Origin: Eubacteriales bacterium
Lineage (GTDB): Bacteria; Bacillota; Clostridia; Peptostreptococcales; Anaerovoracaceae
Direction: 5' to 3'
Assembly: GCA_028692535.1 (NCBI GenBank)
Contig: JAQUXD010000011.1
Span: forward strand, 1 to 24,507
DNA length: 24,507 nucleotides
Positions 15,052 through 21,263 of this stretch are shown in pieces (position 1 is the stretch's first letter; each line of letters begins with the position of its first letter). A program made the position numbers and the translations under genes. Under the pieces are notes generated by a model. That model did no database searches. It saw only the letters and a list, made by a program, of their open reading frames with translations, and was not told the origin of the DNA.

Positions 15052-15080
15052 ATTATATCACAGGGTTTTTTCAATTGAAA
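15052..15080 (-). promoter_or_regulatory. Extended -10 promoter of the M16 peptidase-dut-dgt-dnaG-rpoD unit
   Basis: On the minus strand a perfect TATAAT (15052-15057) is preceded by TGA, an extended -10. A weak TTTCAA -35 (15075-15080) lies 17 bases upstream. Transcription would begin about 15 bases before the peptidase ATG, just leaving room for its AAAGGAA ribosome site. It starts right after the pnp terminator. Confidence 0.65.
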
Positions 15081-15117
15081 GAGCGGGCCTGAAGGCAAAT
15101 GCGCTACAGGTCCGCTC
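15081..15117 (-). terminator. Intrinsic terminator of pnp
   Basis: On the minus strand GAGCGGACCTG (from 15117) pairs over 11 positions, one a G-U pair, with CAGGCCCGCTC (to 15081), across a 15-base loop, and is followed by TTTCAATT. It starts 14 bases after the pnp stop. Confidence 0.75.
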
Positions 15118-15131
15118 GCAGCATGTCGATG

Positions 15132-17252
15132 TTATGCCTTGATGATCTCTACGTCCTCAAGACCTTTTCTTGAAAGATTGATCCGTCCTTGTCCGTCGAT
15201 TTCTTCGACTTTGACTTTCACGATGTCGCCGATATTGAGCACATCTTCCACTTTATCGATACGCTTTTTATCGATTTTGGAAATGTGCAGCAATCCGTCT
15301 TTGCCGGGCAGAAGCTCGATAAAGGCACCGAAGGTCATGATCCGCACTACTTTTCCTGTATAGACTTCGCCGACTTCGACCTCCTTGACCAGCAGTTCGA
15401 TCTGCTTCATAGCCGCGTTGGCTGCTTCCAGGTCCGGCGCTGCGATGTAAATGAGACCCTCGTCGTTGATGTCGATTTTTGCGCCTGTCTCTGCAATGAT
15501 CCTGTTGATGGTCTTTCCGCCCGGTCCGATGACAATGCGAATCTTGTCCACATCCACGTTCATCGAGATGATTCTGGGCGCATAGGGAGACAGTTCTGTT
15601 CTGGGTTCGGAGATCTCTTCCATCATCTGAGCCATGATATGCATACGACCTGCGTAAGCCTGCTTCAGTGCGTCCTGAAGCACTTGCCTGGAAAGGCCGT
15701 GTACCTTAATGTCCATCTGAATGGCTGTAACACCCTTCTCTGTTCCGGCAACCTTAAAGTCCATGTCGCCCAGGAAGTCTTCCATGCCCTGAATATCCGA
15801 GAGAATCGCCATCTTGCTGCTTCCGTCCTCTTCGACCCGTTCAATCAGACCCATGGCAATGCCGGCCACCGGCGCCTTGATGGGAACACCGGCATCCATC
15901 AGTGCAAGACAGCTTCCGCAGACAGACGCCTGAGACGTGGATCCGTTGGAGGAAAGGATTTCCGACACTACACGAATCGCATAGGGAAATTCTTCCTCGG
16001 CAGGAAGCACGGGCAGCAATGCCTTTTCTGCAAGCACACCATGACCGATTTCACGTCTGCCGGGACCTCTGAGAGGTCTGGCTTCTCCCACGCTGTAAGG
16101 CGGGAAGTTATAGTTGTGCATATAACGCTTTTCGGTATCTTCGCTGATACCGTCCAGCGTCTGGGAGTCGCCCATTGCGCCTAAAGTGACGATGGAGAGC
16201 GCCTGAGTCTGTCCTCTGGTGAACAATCCGGAACCGTGGGTTCTGGGCAACAGACCTGTTTCACACCAGATCGGCCGGATCTCATCGGCCTTCCGGTTGT
16301 CGGGACGGATGCCCTCGTCCAGGATCATGGAGCGAACTTGTTCCTTAGTGATGTTATAAAGGATCGCATCGATATCCTTGGCGTTGTCCGGATAGATCTC
16401 TGCGAAGTATTCTTTTGTTTCGACTTCGACTGCGTCCATATTATCGAGACGTTCCTGCTTATCGTAAGTCTTGATCGCCTGATGCATTTTATCCACAGCA
16501 AACGCCCGGACAGCTGCATCGATATCTTCGGGCACGGTTTTCAGCGCCACTTCCATTTTGGGTTTTCCGACCTCCGCAACGATCTCTTCGATAAATGCCA
16601 CGATCTTCTTGATCTCTTCGTGGCCGAACATGATCGCATCCAGGACTTCTTCTTCCGGCACTTCCAGCGCGCTGGCTTCCACCATCATGACAGCTTCCTT
16701 GGTTCCCGATACCGTTACATGCAAGTCTGATGCTTCTCGTTCCGCGAGGGAAGGATTTACGATCAGACGACCGTCCACACGACCGACATTCACGGCCGCA
16801 GTCGGTCCGTCCCATGGGATGTCGGAAATCGACAGCGCTACGGAAGATCCGATCAAGGCGGCGATCTCCGGACTGCAGTCCAAATCCACGCTCATGACCA
16901 GCGCTACGACCTGTACATCATTTTGAAATCCTTTGGGGAACAGCGGACGCATGGGCCGGTCCATCAGCCGGGAGGTAAGAACAGCCTTCTCCGAAGGACG
17001 TCCCTCTCTTTTAATGAATCCGCCGGGGATTTTGCCGGCTGCATACATTTTTTCTTCGTAATCGCAAGTCAACGGAAAGAAATCAATGTCAGGGCGGGGC
17101 TTCTTCGCGCACACTGCCGTAACGTTGACAACGGTATCGCCGTAGCGAACCATCACCTGGCCGTTGGCCATTTCGCAGACTTTTCCGATCTCCATCTGCA
17201 GGAGCTTGCCGCCCAGGGCGGTCTTGAATGTTCTGTAATCTTGGAATCTCAT
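15132..17252 (-). CDS. pnp: Polyribonucleotide nucleotidyltransferase (PNPase)
   Basis: The 706-residue PNPase is a phosphorolytic 3'-5' exoribonuclease of mRNA decay. Domains in order are RNase PH 1 (residues about 10-140, with GDTVVNVTAV and FFPLTCDYEEKMYAAGKIPGG-like core, here FFPLTCDYEEK), a helical linker, RNase PH 2 (about 310-540, with RTHGSGLFTRGQTQAL and the catalytic-site GDMDFKVAGT), a KH domain (IVIGPGGKTINRIIAETGA) and an S1 domain (GKVVRIMTFGAFIELLPGKDG) near the C-terminus. Length and order are standard. The start has an AAGG site, and upstream lies a long imperfect hairpin (17281-17337) that could be an RNase III-type control site. The rpsO-pnp order is the same as in E. coli and B. 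subtilis. The terminator after rpsO implies partial readthrough or a promoter I could not identify. Confidence 0.98.
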   Translation of the reverse strand: MRFQDYRTFKTALGGKLLQMEIGKVCEMANGQVMVRYGDTVVNVTAVCAKKPRPDIDFFPLTCDYEEKMYAAGKIPGGFIKREGRPSEKAVLTSRLMDRPMRPLFPKGFQNDVQVVALVMSVDLDCSPEIAALIGSSVALSISDIPWDGPTAAVNVGRVDGRLIVNPSLAEREASDLHVTVSGTKEAVMMVEASALEVPEEEVLDAIMFGHEEIKKIVAFIEEIVAEVGKPKMEVALKTVPEDIDAAVRAFAVDKMHQAIKTYDKQERLDNMDAVEVETKEYFAEIYPDNAKDIDAILYNITKEQVRSMILDEGIRPDNRKADEIRPIWCETGLLPRTHGSGLFTRGQTQALSIVTLGAMGDSQTLDGISEDTEKRYMHNYNFPPYSVGEARPLRGPGRREIGHGVLAEKALLPVLPAEEEFPYAIRVVSEILSSNGSTSQASVCGSCLALMDAGVPIKAPVAGIAMGLIERVEEDGSSKMAILSDIQGMEDFLGDMDFKVAGTEKGVTAIQMDIKVHGLSRQVLQDALKQAYAGRMHIMAQMMEEISEPRTELSPYAPRIISMNVDVDKIRIVIGPGGKTINRIIAETGAKIDINDEGLIYIAAPDLEAANAAMKQIELLVKEVEVGEVYTGKVVRIMTFGAFIELLPGKDGLLHISKIDKKRIDKVEDVLNIGDIVKVKVEEIDGQGRINLSRKGLEDVEIIKA

Positions 17253-17280
17253 AATTACCTTGCCTTTCTTTCTCAGGTCC

Positions 17281-17337
17281 GGCTTGACAAGTTAACCTAT
17301 TGCCCTGATTGCGGACAATAAATTAAGTTCTCAAGCC
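17281..17337 (-). promoter_or_regulatory. Long hairpin in the pnp leader (possible RNase III/PNPase autoregulatory site)
   Basis: Two 22-base arms (17316-17337 and 17281-17302) pair in the minus-strand RNA with 18 Watson-Crick pairs, 2 G-U pairs and 2 single mismatches, around a 13-base loop. It ends 28 bases before the pnp ATG and has no U-tract, so it is not a terminator. Its place matches the leader hairpin cut by RNase III in E. coli pnp; that function here is inferred. Confidence 0.65.
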
Positions 17338-17354
17338 TGACCCGTACCCGATTC

Positions 17355-17385
17355 AAAAATAGCAGGCGGGGTTGTCCCCCGCCCT
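17355..17385 (-). terminator. Intrinsic terminator or attenuator after rpsO
   Basis: On the minus strand GGCGGGG (from 17383) pairs perfectly with CCCCGCC (to 17365) over a 5-base loop, followed by TGCTATTTTTG. It begins 13 bases after the rpsO stop. The interrupted U-tract suggests incomplete termination, allowing some readthrough into pnp. Confidence 0.8.
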
Positions 17386-17396
17386 TTGCTTTGAAG

Positions 17397-17663
17397 TTAC
17401 TTTCTCAGTCCTAAACGGGAAATCAGCGTTCTGTAGCGCTCGATATCCTTTTCTTTGAGATAGTTCAACAAATTTCTTCTCTGGCCAACCATTTTGAGGA
17501 GCCCTCTTCTGGAATGGAAGTCCTTTTTGTGGATCTTCAGATGTTCGTTCAGGTCGTTGATCCTATAAGTGAGAACCGCAACCTGGACTTCGGGAGATCC
17601 GGTGTCGCCTTCGTGAGTTTTGTACTCATCGATGATGCTTTGCTTTACGTCTTTTGTAATCAT
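17397..17663 (-). CDS. rpsO: 30S ribosomal protein S15
   Basis: An 88-residue S15, the standard length, which binds the three-way junction of the central domain of 16S rRNA early in 30S assembly. Recognisable segments are EYKTHEGDTGSPEVQVAVLT (residues 13-32), INDLNEHLKIHKKDFHSRRGLL with the RNA-binding HxxDxHSR loop, and LLNYLKEKDIERYRTLISRLGLR at the end. The ATG has a clean AAAAAAGGAG site. A consensus-like promoter and a structured leader (17685-17731) lie upstream, and a terminator follows, so rpsO can be expressed alone or with pnp. Confidence 0.98.
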   Translation of the reverse strand: MITKDVKQSIIDEYKTHEGDTGSPEVQVAVLTYRINDLNEHLKIHKKDFHSRRGLLKMVGQRRNLLNYLKEKDIERYRTLISRLGLRK

Positions 17664-17684
17664 TTTTTCTCCTTTTTTGATTCG

Positions 17685-17731
17685 CCTTCAGCCGCGAGGG
17701 GCGTCGGAGTATCGCCGTACTCAGCCGAAGG
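17685..17731 (-). promoter_or_regulatory. Structured rpsO leader, possible S15 autoregulatory element
   Basis: In the minus-strand RNA CCUUCGGCUG pairs over 10 positions (two G-U) with CGGCUGAAGG. Enclosed are a 5-base-pair hairpin, GAGUA with UACUC, and a stretch CGACGCCCCUCG that can form a third short helix. The result resembles a three-way junction, the kind of structure S15 recognises. It ends 22 bases before the rpsO ATG. Folding was done by eye. Confidence 0.5.
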
Positions 17732-17747
17732 TATTTAATGACAATGT

Positions 17748-17776
17748 ATGATAACACACAGCGTAAGGTTTGTAAA
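17748..17776 (-). promoter_or_regulatory. Promoter of rpsO
   Basis: On the minus strand TTTACA (17771-17776) and TATCAT (17748-17753) are 17 bases apart, each matching 4 to 5 consensus bases. Transcription from about 17741 would place the structured leader at the very 5' end of the mRNA. The -35 lies inside the 7-2-7 inverted repeat AAGGTTT-GT-AAACCTT (17765-17780), which might be an operator. Confidence 0.65.
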
Positions 17777-17808
17777 CCTTTCTTTCTGTTGTGGTTGCTG
17801 CTTGGGTA

Positions 17809-18051
17809 TCAGGAAAGGATGTCGGGTCCGGCCTCATTCACGTCTACTTTACGCTTGGCGGCTCGATCCGTATCCACTTTTTGATATACTTTGGCAAGAG
17901 CCACCACCAGTTGCCTGGCGCACTGCTCGGACATGACAACCGTCTCTGCCTCTTCCGTAACCTTTGCCTGGCCCTGAGGCCGCGTCTGCAAGTAGGTAAT
18001 GAAGCACTCTGAACCGGTGGCGTTGATCGTAAAACCGTTAACATATTTCAT
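17809..18051 (-). CDS. Small protein of unknown function, coupled to ribF
   Basis: An 80-residue frame with a very strong ribosome site (AAGGAGG, 7 bases before the ATG). It overlaps the 3' end of ribF by 14 bases, so it is likely translated with it. The sequence has a mixed beta-looking first half (MKYVNGFTINATGSECFITYLQ) cut by a Q/E/A-rich turn, then an amphipathic helix with VVMSEQCARQLVVALAKVY, and a charged tail (KRKVDVNEAGPD). No signal peptide or membrane segment is seen. The 'VVMS-x-x-x-A-x-x-L' pattern weakly recalls the DUF3467 family, but I cannot confirm this. Neighbouring genes give no specific clue. I am confident that it is a gene because of the ribosome site and coupled overlap, and not of its function. 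Confidence 0.72.
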   Translation of the reverse strand: MKYVNGFTINATGSECFITYLQTRPQGQAKVTEEAETVVMSEQCARQLVVALAKVYQKVDTDRAAKRKVDVNEAGPDILS

Positions 18052-18988
18052 GTCTGTTCCTCCTTCTCTCCTGATGAAGCTTTCGGGCGGTTATACAGTC
18101 GTTTTCGATCTGCACCGTCAGTTGTTCAATCGACGAAAACGTACGCTCCTCGCGCAGAAGTTCGATGAATTGGACGCGCACATCCATCCCGTAGATGTCG
18201 CGATCGAAATCGAATATGTGCGTCTCAGCATTCTTTGCAAACAATCCGACTGTGGGTTTTTGCCCCACATTCGTTATGGAATCATAGTGCTTCCGTTCCA
18301 CAATGGTACGCGTCAGATATACGCCGTTGGGCGGAAGGGCCATGGAAAGGTCCAGCGCCAGGTTGATCGTCGGAAAGCCCAGTGTACGGCCAAACCTACG
18401 GCCTTCGATGACATGGCCGACCAGGGCGTATCGTCTGCCTGTGAATAGCCTGTATCGGTCCAGATTTCCTTCGTCCACTGCCTTTCGGATCAAAGTACTT
18501 GATACCACTTCCCCTTCGATTTCAACAGGCGGAAGCACCGTTACGCCATACCCCAGCTCCGTGCCGATTTGTCGCAGCGTATCCGGATTGCCCTTCGCTT
18601 TATATCCAAAATGATAATTAAACCCGCAGAAAGCTTCTTTCATCTTTAAGGCGCCAAAGAGCAAATCCCGACAAAAGTCATCCGGTGTACTGGTCCGTAT
18701 CGACTGGTCAAACGCGAAAGAAAACAAACAGTCGATGCCCATTTTTTCCAATATGTGGGCTTTTTCATCGAAGGTGATGATATTTTTGATCACGGTTTCT
18801 CCTGCGATCACGTTGGTCGGATGATTGGAAAACGTAAAGACCGAGGAAACCAGATCCAGAGATTTTGCCGATTCGATACAAGCGCCGATCAGCGTCTGAT
18901 GCCCCTTATGTATCCCGTCAAAGTTGCCCAGCGCAATGGCAGACGGCTTAAGATTTTTCAGCTCGTTGCGATTTCTGAATACCTTCAT
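18038..18988 (-). CDS. ribF: Bifunctional riboflavin kinase / FAD synthetase
   Basis: A 316-residue enzyme that phosphorylates riboflavin to FMN and adenylates FMN to FAD. The N-terminal nucleotidyltransferase domain shows ALGNFDGIHKGHQTLI (residues 18-33, with the HxGH-type motif), FTFSNHPT, and VVSSTLIRKAVDEGN near residue 165-180. The C-terminal flavokinase domain shows RFGRTLGFPTINLAL with the conserved GFPTxN, then PPNGVY and the FDRDIYG motif. Family length is 300-320. Its ATG overlaps the truB stop by 4 bases (ATGA), and it overlaps the next small gene by 14 bases. I see no FMN riboswitch here, as expected for a gene inside the infB operon. Confidence 0.96.
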   Translation of the reverse strand: MKVFRNRNELKNLKPSAIALGNFDGIHKGHQTLIGACIESAKSLDLVSSVFTFSNHPTNVIAGETVIKNIITFDEKAHILEKMGIDCLFSFAFDQSIRTSTPDDFCRDLLFGALKMKEAFCGFNYHFGYKAKGNPDTLRQIGTELGYGVTVLPPVEIEGEVVSSTLIRKAVDEGNLDRYRLFTGRRYALVGHVIEGRRFGRTLGFPTINLALDLSMALPPNGVYLTRTIVERKHYDSITNVGQKPTVGLFAKNAETHIFDFDRDIYGMDVRVQFIELLREERTFSSIEQLTVQIENDCITARKLHQERRRNRHEIC

Positions 18989-19890
18989 TTCAGCACCTTG
19001 CGCACTTGATAGCCTTTCTCCGGCGTGTAAAGGGCTACGCCCAGCAGTTGATCCTTGTGGTATACGGCATGGATCCCGTCTCTCTCACGCTCCGCTGAAA
19101 CAGGTTCGCTCAAGCCCGCCGCAAAGGTTTTGTTTCCGTTCAGGAAGAGTTCCGCCCGGCGGTGATCCAGAAAAAGCCTCCGCAATCCTTTGAGCCCGGC
19201 CTCGGGAGGCAGAAGAGCTTCGGCAAAGCGCGCAACGTCCATTTCCCCCAATTCTTCCAGCGTCAGCGCCGTTTCCAGATCCAGTCCCGAGGATTTCGTC
19301 CTGAGTAAAAAACTCATGCATGCGCCGGTTCCAAGCATCTGACCCATATCATTGCAAATCGTCCGAACATAGGTTCCTTCCGAACAGCGGATCTCGAACA
19401 GAATCCGTCCTGCTCTCTGGTCATAGCGAAGAAGCCGGAGATCGTGAATCGTGATGCGCCGGGCCGCAGCTTCCACGTCGACCCCTGCCCGGGCATAGCT
19501 GTACATCCTGCGTCCGTTCACTTTGACAGCAGAATAGGCCGGCGGTATTTGGGTGATCTGTCCAATAAAAAGAGAAAGAACATTCAATATCTCCTTTTCC
19601 GAGACGGTTGGGAGGCTTTTTCTTTCGTCTTTGAATACGGTTCCCCAAATATCCTGTGTGTCGGTCTGCAATCCCAGCAGGGCCTCGCAACGGTAAATCT
19701 TTTCCGAACGATCCATATATTCGATCAGCCGGGTCGCTTGTCCAAGGCAAAGAGGAAGCACGCCGCAGGCATTGGGATCCAGCGTACCGGTATGTCCGAC
19801 TTTTCGCTGTCCCGCCATCCTGCGAATCACTGCGACGCAATCATGGGAAGTCATTCCGGCCGGCTTCAGCAGATTGAGAATGCCGTTCAT
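18985..19890 (-). CDS. truB: tRNA pseudouridine(55) synthase
   Basis: A 301-residue TruB that makes the universal pseudouridine 55 in the T-loop of tRNA. The N-terminal signature is GILNLLKPAGMTSHDCV, followed by KVGHTGTLDPNACGVLPLCLG with the catalytic aspartate in TLDP; most family members read LDPxATG, so the NAC here is a mild variant. YxxxLLG and PPAYSAVKVNGRRMYSYAR (the substrate loop) come next, then a C-terminal PUA-like region with LFLNGNK. I chose the ATG at 19890, which gives the conserved MNGILNLLKP start and overlaps the nrnA-type stop by 4 bases; the upstream extension of the frame is only a shadow of that gene. Confidence 0.96.
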   Translation of the reverse strand: MNGILNLLKPAGMTSHDCVAVIRRMAGQRKVGHTGTLDPNACGVLPLCLGQATRLIEYMDRSEKIYRCEALLGLQTDTQDIWGTVFKDERKSLPTVSEKEILNVLSLFIGQITQIPPAYSAVKVNGRRMYSYARAGVDVEAAARRITIHDLRLLRYDQRAGRILFEIRCSEGTYVRTICNDMGQMLGTGACMSFLLRTKSSGLDLETALTLEELGEMDVARFAEALLPPEAGLKGLRRLFLDHRRAELFLNGNKTFAAGLSEPVSAERERDGIHAVYHKDQLLGVALYTPEKGYQVRKVLK

Positions 19891-20843
19891 CCGTCCAATT
19901 CCTGTTCTACTGCGTCTCGCAGAAGATCTCTTGCATTTCCCAGCGGCGCCGCCACAGTGCATCCGGCAGCTTTTCGATGGCCGCCGCCGCCCAGTCGATA
20001 TGCAAGCGTTCCTACATCTGCATAGGATTTTGCACGGAAACTGACTTTATAATTACCGTCCGCCTTTTCTTTCAAAAATACAGCGATCTCAACATCTCTG
20101 ATACTGCGCAATCGATCGATGATGTTTTCGGTTTGATCCGGCGTGGCGCCTGCAGCCTCCACCATATCCAAAGTAGCGTGGGCGATGCATGCCCGTCCTC
20201 CTGCAAATATTTCCATATTTTGCAATGCGCTTGCCTCCAGCTTCACTTGTGAAAGCGGAATATTATCATAAATGGCATTGCAAAGCGGAACGTGATCCAG
20301 ACCATATTCATACAGTCGTGCGATAATCAGGTGGGTCTGCCGATCGGCGTTGGAATACCGAAAAGAGCCGGTGTCCGTCATGATGGCAACATAGAGCGCA
20401 TCGGCGATCTCCGGAGTAAAGTGAATATTCATTTCTTCCAATAGCCGAAACACCAGAGTTCCCGTAGCGGCAGCCCCCGAGTCCACCAGGCAATCCCGGG
20501 CAAAATCCGCATGCAGCAGATGGTGGTCGATGCAAGCCGTGTCGGCAGCCGCGTAGAATATTTCTCTCCGGTTTTCGATCCGGGAAACATCTCCGCAATC
20601 CACAGCCAAACTCACGTCAGGAATCCGGACCGCGTCGCGGATGCAATAACCTTTGTCCAAAAACGCCAGATATTCCGGTATATCGTCTTCGATCAGAATG
20701 CTGCAGGTTTTCCCCAGCTGCCGCAGAGCCAGGCATAGCGCAACGGAAGATCCGAGCGCGTCGCCGTCCATATTGATATGCGGGAACAGCAGGACACTAT
20801 CAGCCGTTTTCAGTTTTTGCGCAATTGCAAGCATTGACTCCAT
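19887..20843 (-). CDS. nrnA: DHH-family phosphoesterase, NrnA type (oligoribonuclease / pAp phosphatase)
   Basis: A 318-residue DHH/DHHA1 protein that, in characterised relatives, degrades very short RNA (nanoRNA) and pAp or cyclic-dinucleotide products such as pApA. Motifs are HINMDGDALGSS (motif I, residues about 22-33), VDCGD, IDHHLLH (the DHH motif), IMTDTGSFRYSN, and the C-terminal DHHA1 signature GGGGHRKAAGC. The start is uncertain: an ATG at 20861 lacks a good ribosome site, while the ATG at 20843 has AGGAA 8 bases upstream, so I chose the latter. It lies between rbfA and truB, the usual Firmicutes and Actinobacteria position. It would complement pnp, which leaves short RNA remnants. 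Confidence 0.93.
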   Translation of the reverse strand: MESMLAIAQKLKTADSVLLFPHINMDGDALGSSVALCLALRQLGKTCSILIEDDIPEYLAFLDKGYCIRDAVRIPDVSLAVDCGDVSRIENRREIFYAAADTACIDHHLLHADFARDCLVDSGAAATGTLVFRLLEEMNIHFTPEIADALYVAIMTDTGSFRYSNADRQTHLIIARLYEYGLDHVPLCNAIYDNIPLSQVKLEASALQNMEIFAGGRACIAHATLDMVEAAGATPDQTENIIDRLRSIRDVEIAVFLKEKADGNYKVSFRAKSYADVGTLAYRLGGGGHRKAAGCTVAAPLGNARDLLRDAVEQELDG

Positions 20844-20869
20844 TCTCTGTGTTCCTAACATGCAATGTT

Positions 20870-21262
20870 TTAGACTTCCGGATCTTCTTCCGGAATATCC
20901 AGGTCAGAAAGGATCTTGTCCATTTTTATTCCATATTCCAAGGATGTGTCGAACCGAAAAAGCAATTCGGGTATATGCCGGATCCGGATCAACCGGGCCA
21001 ACTCCGTACGCACGAATCCGCGGCTTCTTTGGAATGCTGACAGGATGTCGTTCTTCTCTTCTTCTGTCAGCGGGTTGGCAGCTCCGCTGCCCAGCGCCGT
21101 CACATAGACAGTGGCATAGCTTCCGTCTCTTGTGACTTCCACTGCGTTAATTCCGATCAATCCCTGTAGTCCGGGGTCTTTCAACTCGCCCCGGACCATC
21201 ATATCGCTGATAATCTTGCGTATTTCTTCCCCCAATCTCTGGGGTCTGTAGCCTCTGCTCAT
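20870..21262 (-). CDS. rbfA: 30S ribosome-binding factor A
   Basis: A 130-residue RbfA, a KH-type protein that binds immature 30S subunits and helps 16S rRNA 5' processing and cold adaptation. The N-terminus is YRPQRLGEEIRKIISDMMVRGELKDP, followed by VEVTRDGSYATVYVTALG (the KH-like sheet) and RIRHIPELLFRFDTSLEYGIKMDKIL, a nearly universal RbfA C-terminal block. Its start lies one base after the infB stop. The short acidic tail (PEEDPEV) is typical of Firmicutes versions. Confidence 0.96.
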   Translation of the reverse strand: MSRGYRPQRLGEEIRKIISDMMVRGELKDPGLQGLIGINAVEVTRDGSYATVYVTALGSGAANPLTEEEKNDILSAFQRSRGFVRTELARLIRIRHIPELLFRFDTSLEYGIKMDKILSDLDIPEEDPEV

Positions 21263-21263
21263 A

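Noticed and set aside
15189..16184. 331-residue open frame on the plus strand opposite pnp
   Set aside because: Antisense shadow of the RNase PH and KH domains; His/Cys/Phe-rich composition and no recognisable domain.
17765..17780. AAGGTTT-GT-AAACCTT repeat as a terminator for the 80-residue gene
   Set aside because: The loop of 2 bases is too small and no U-tract follows; it covers the rpsO -35, so an operator role is more likely.
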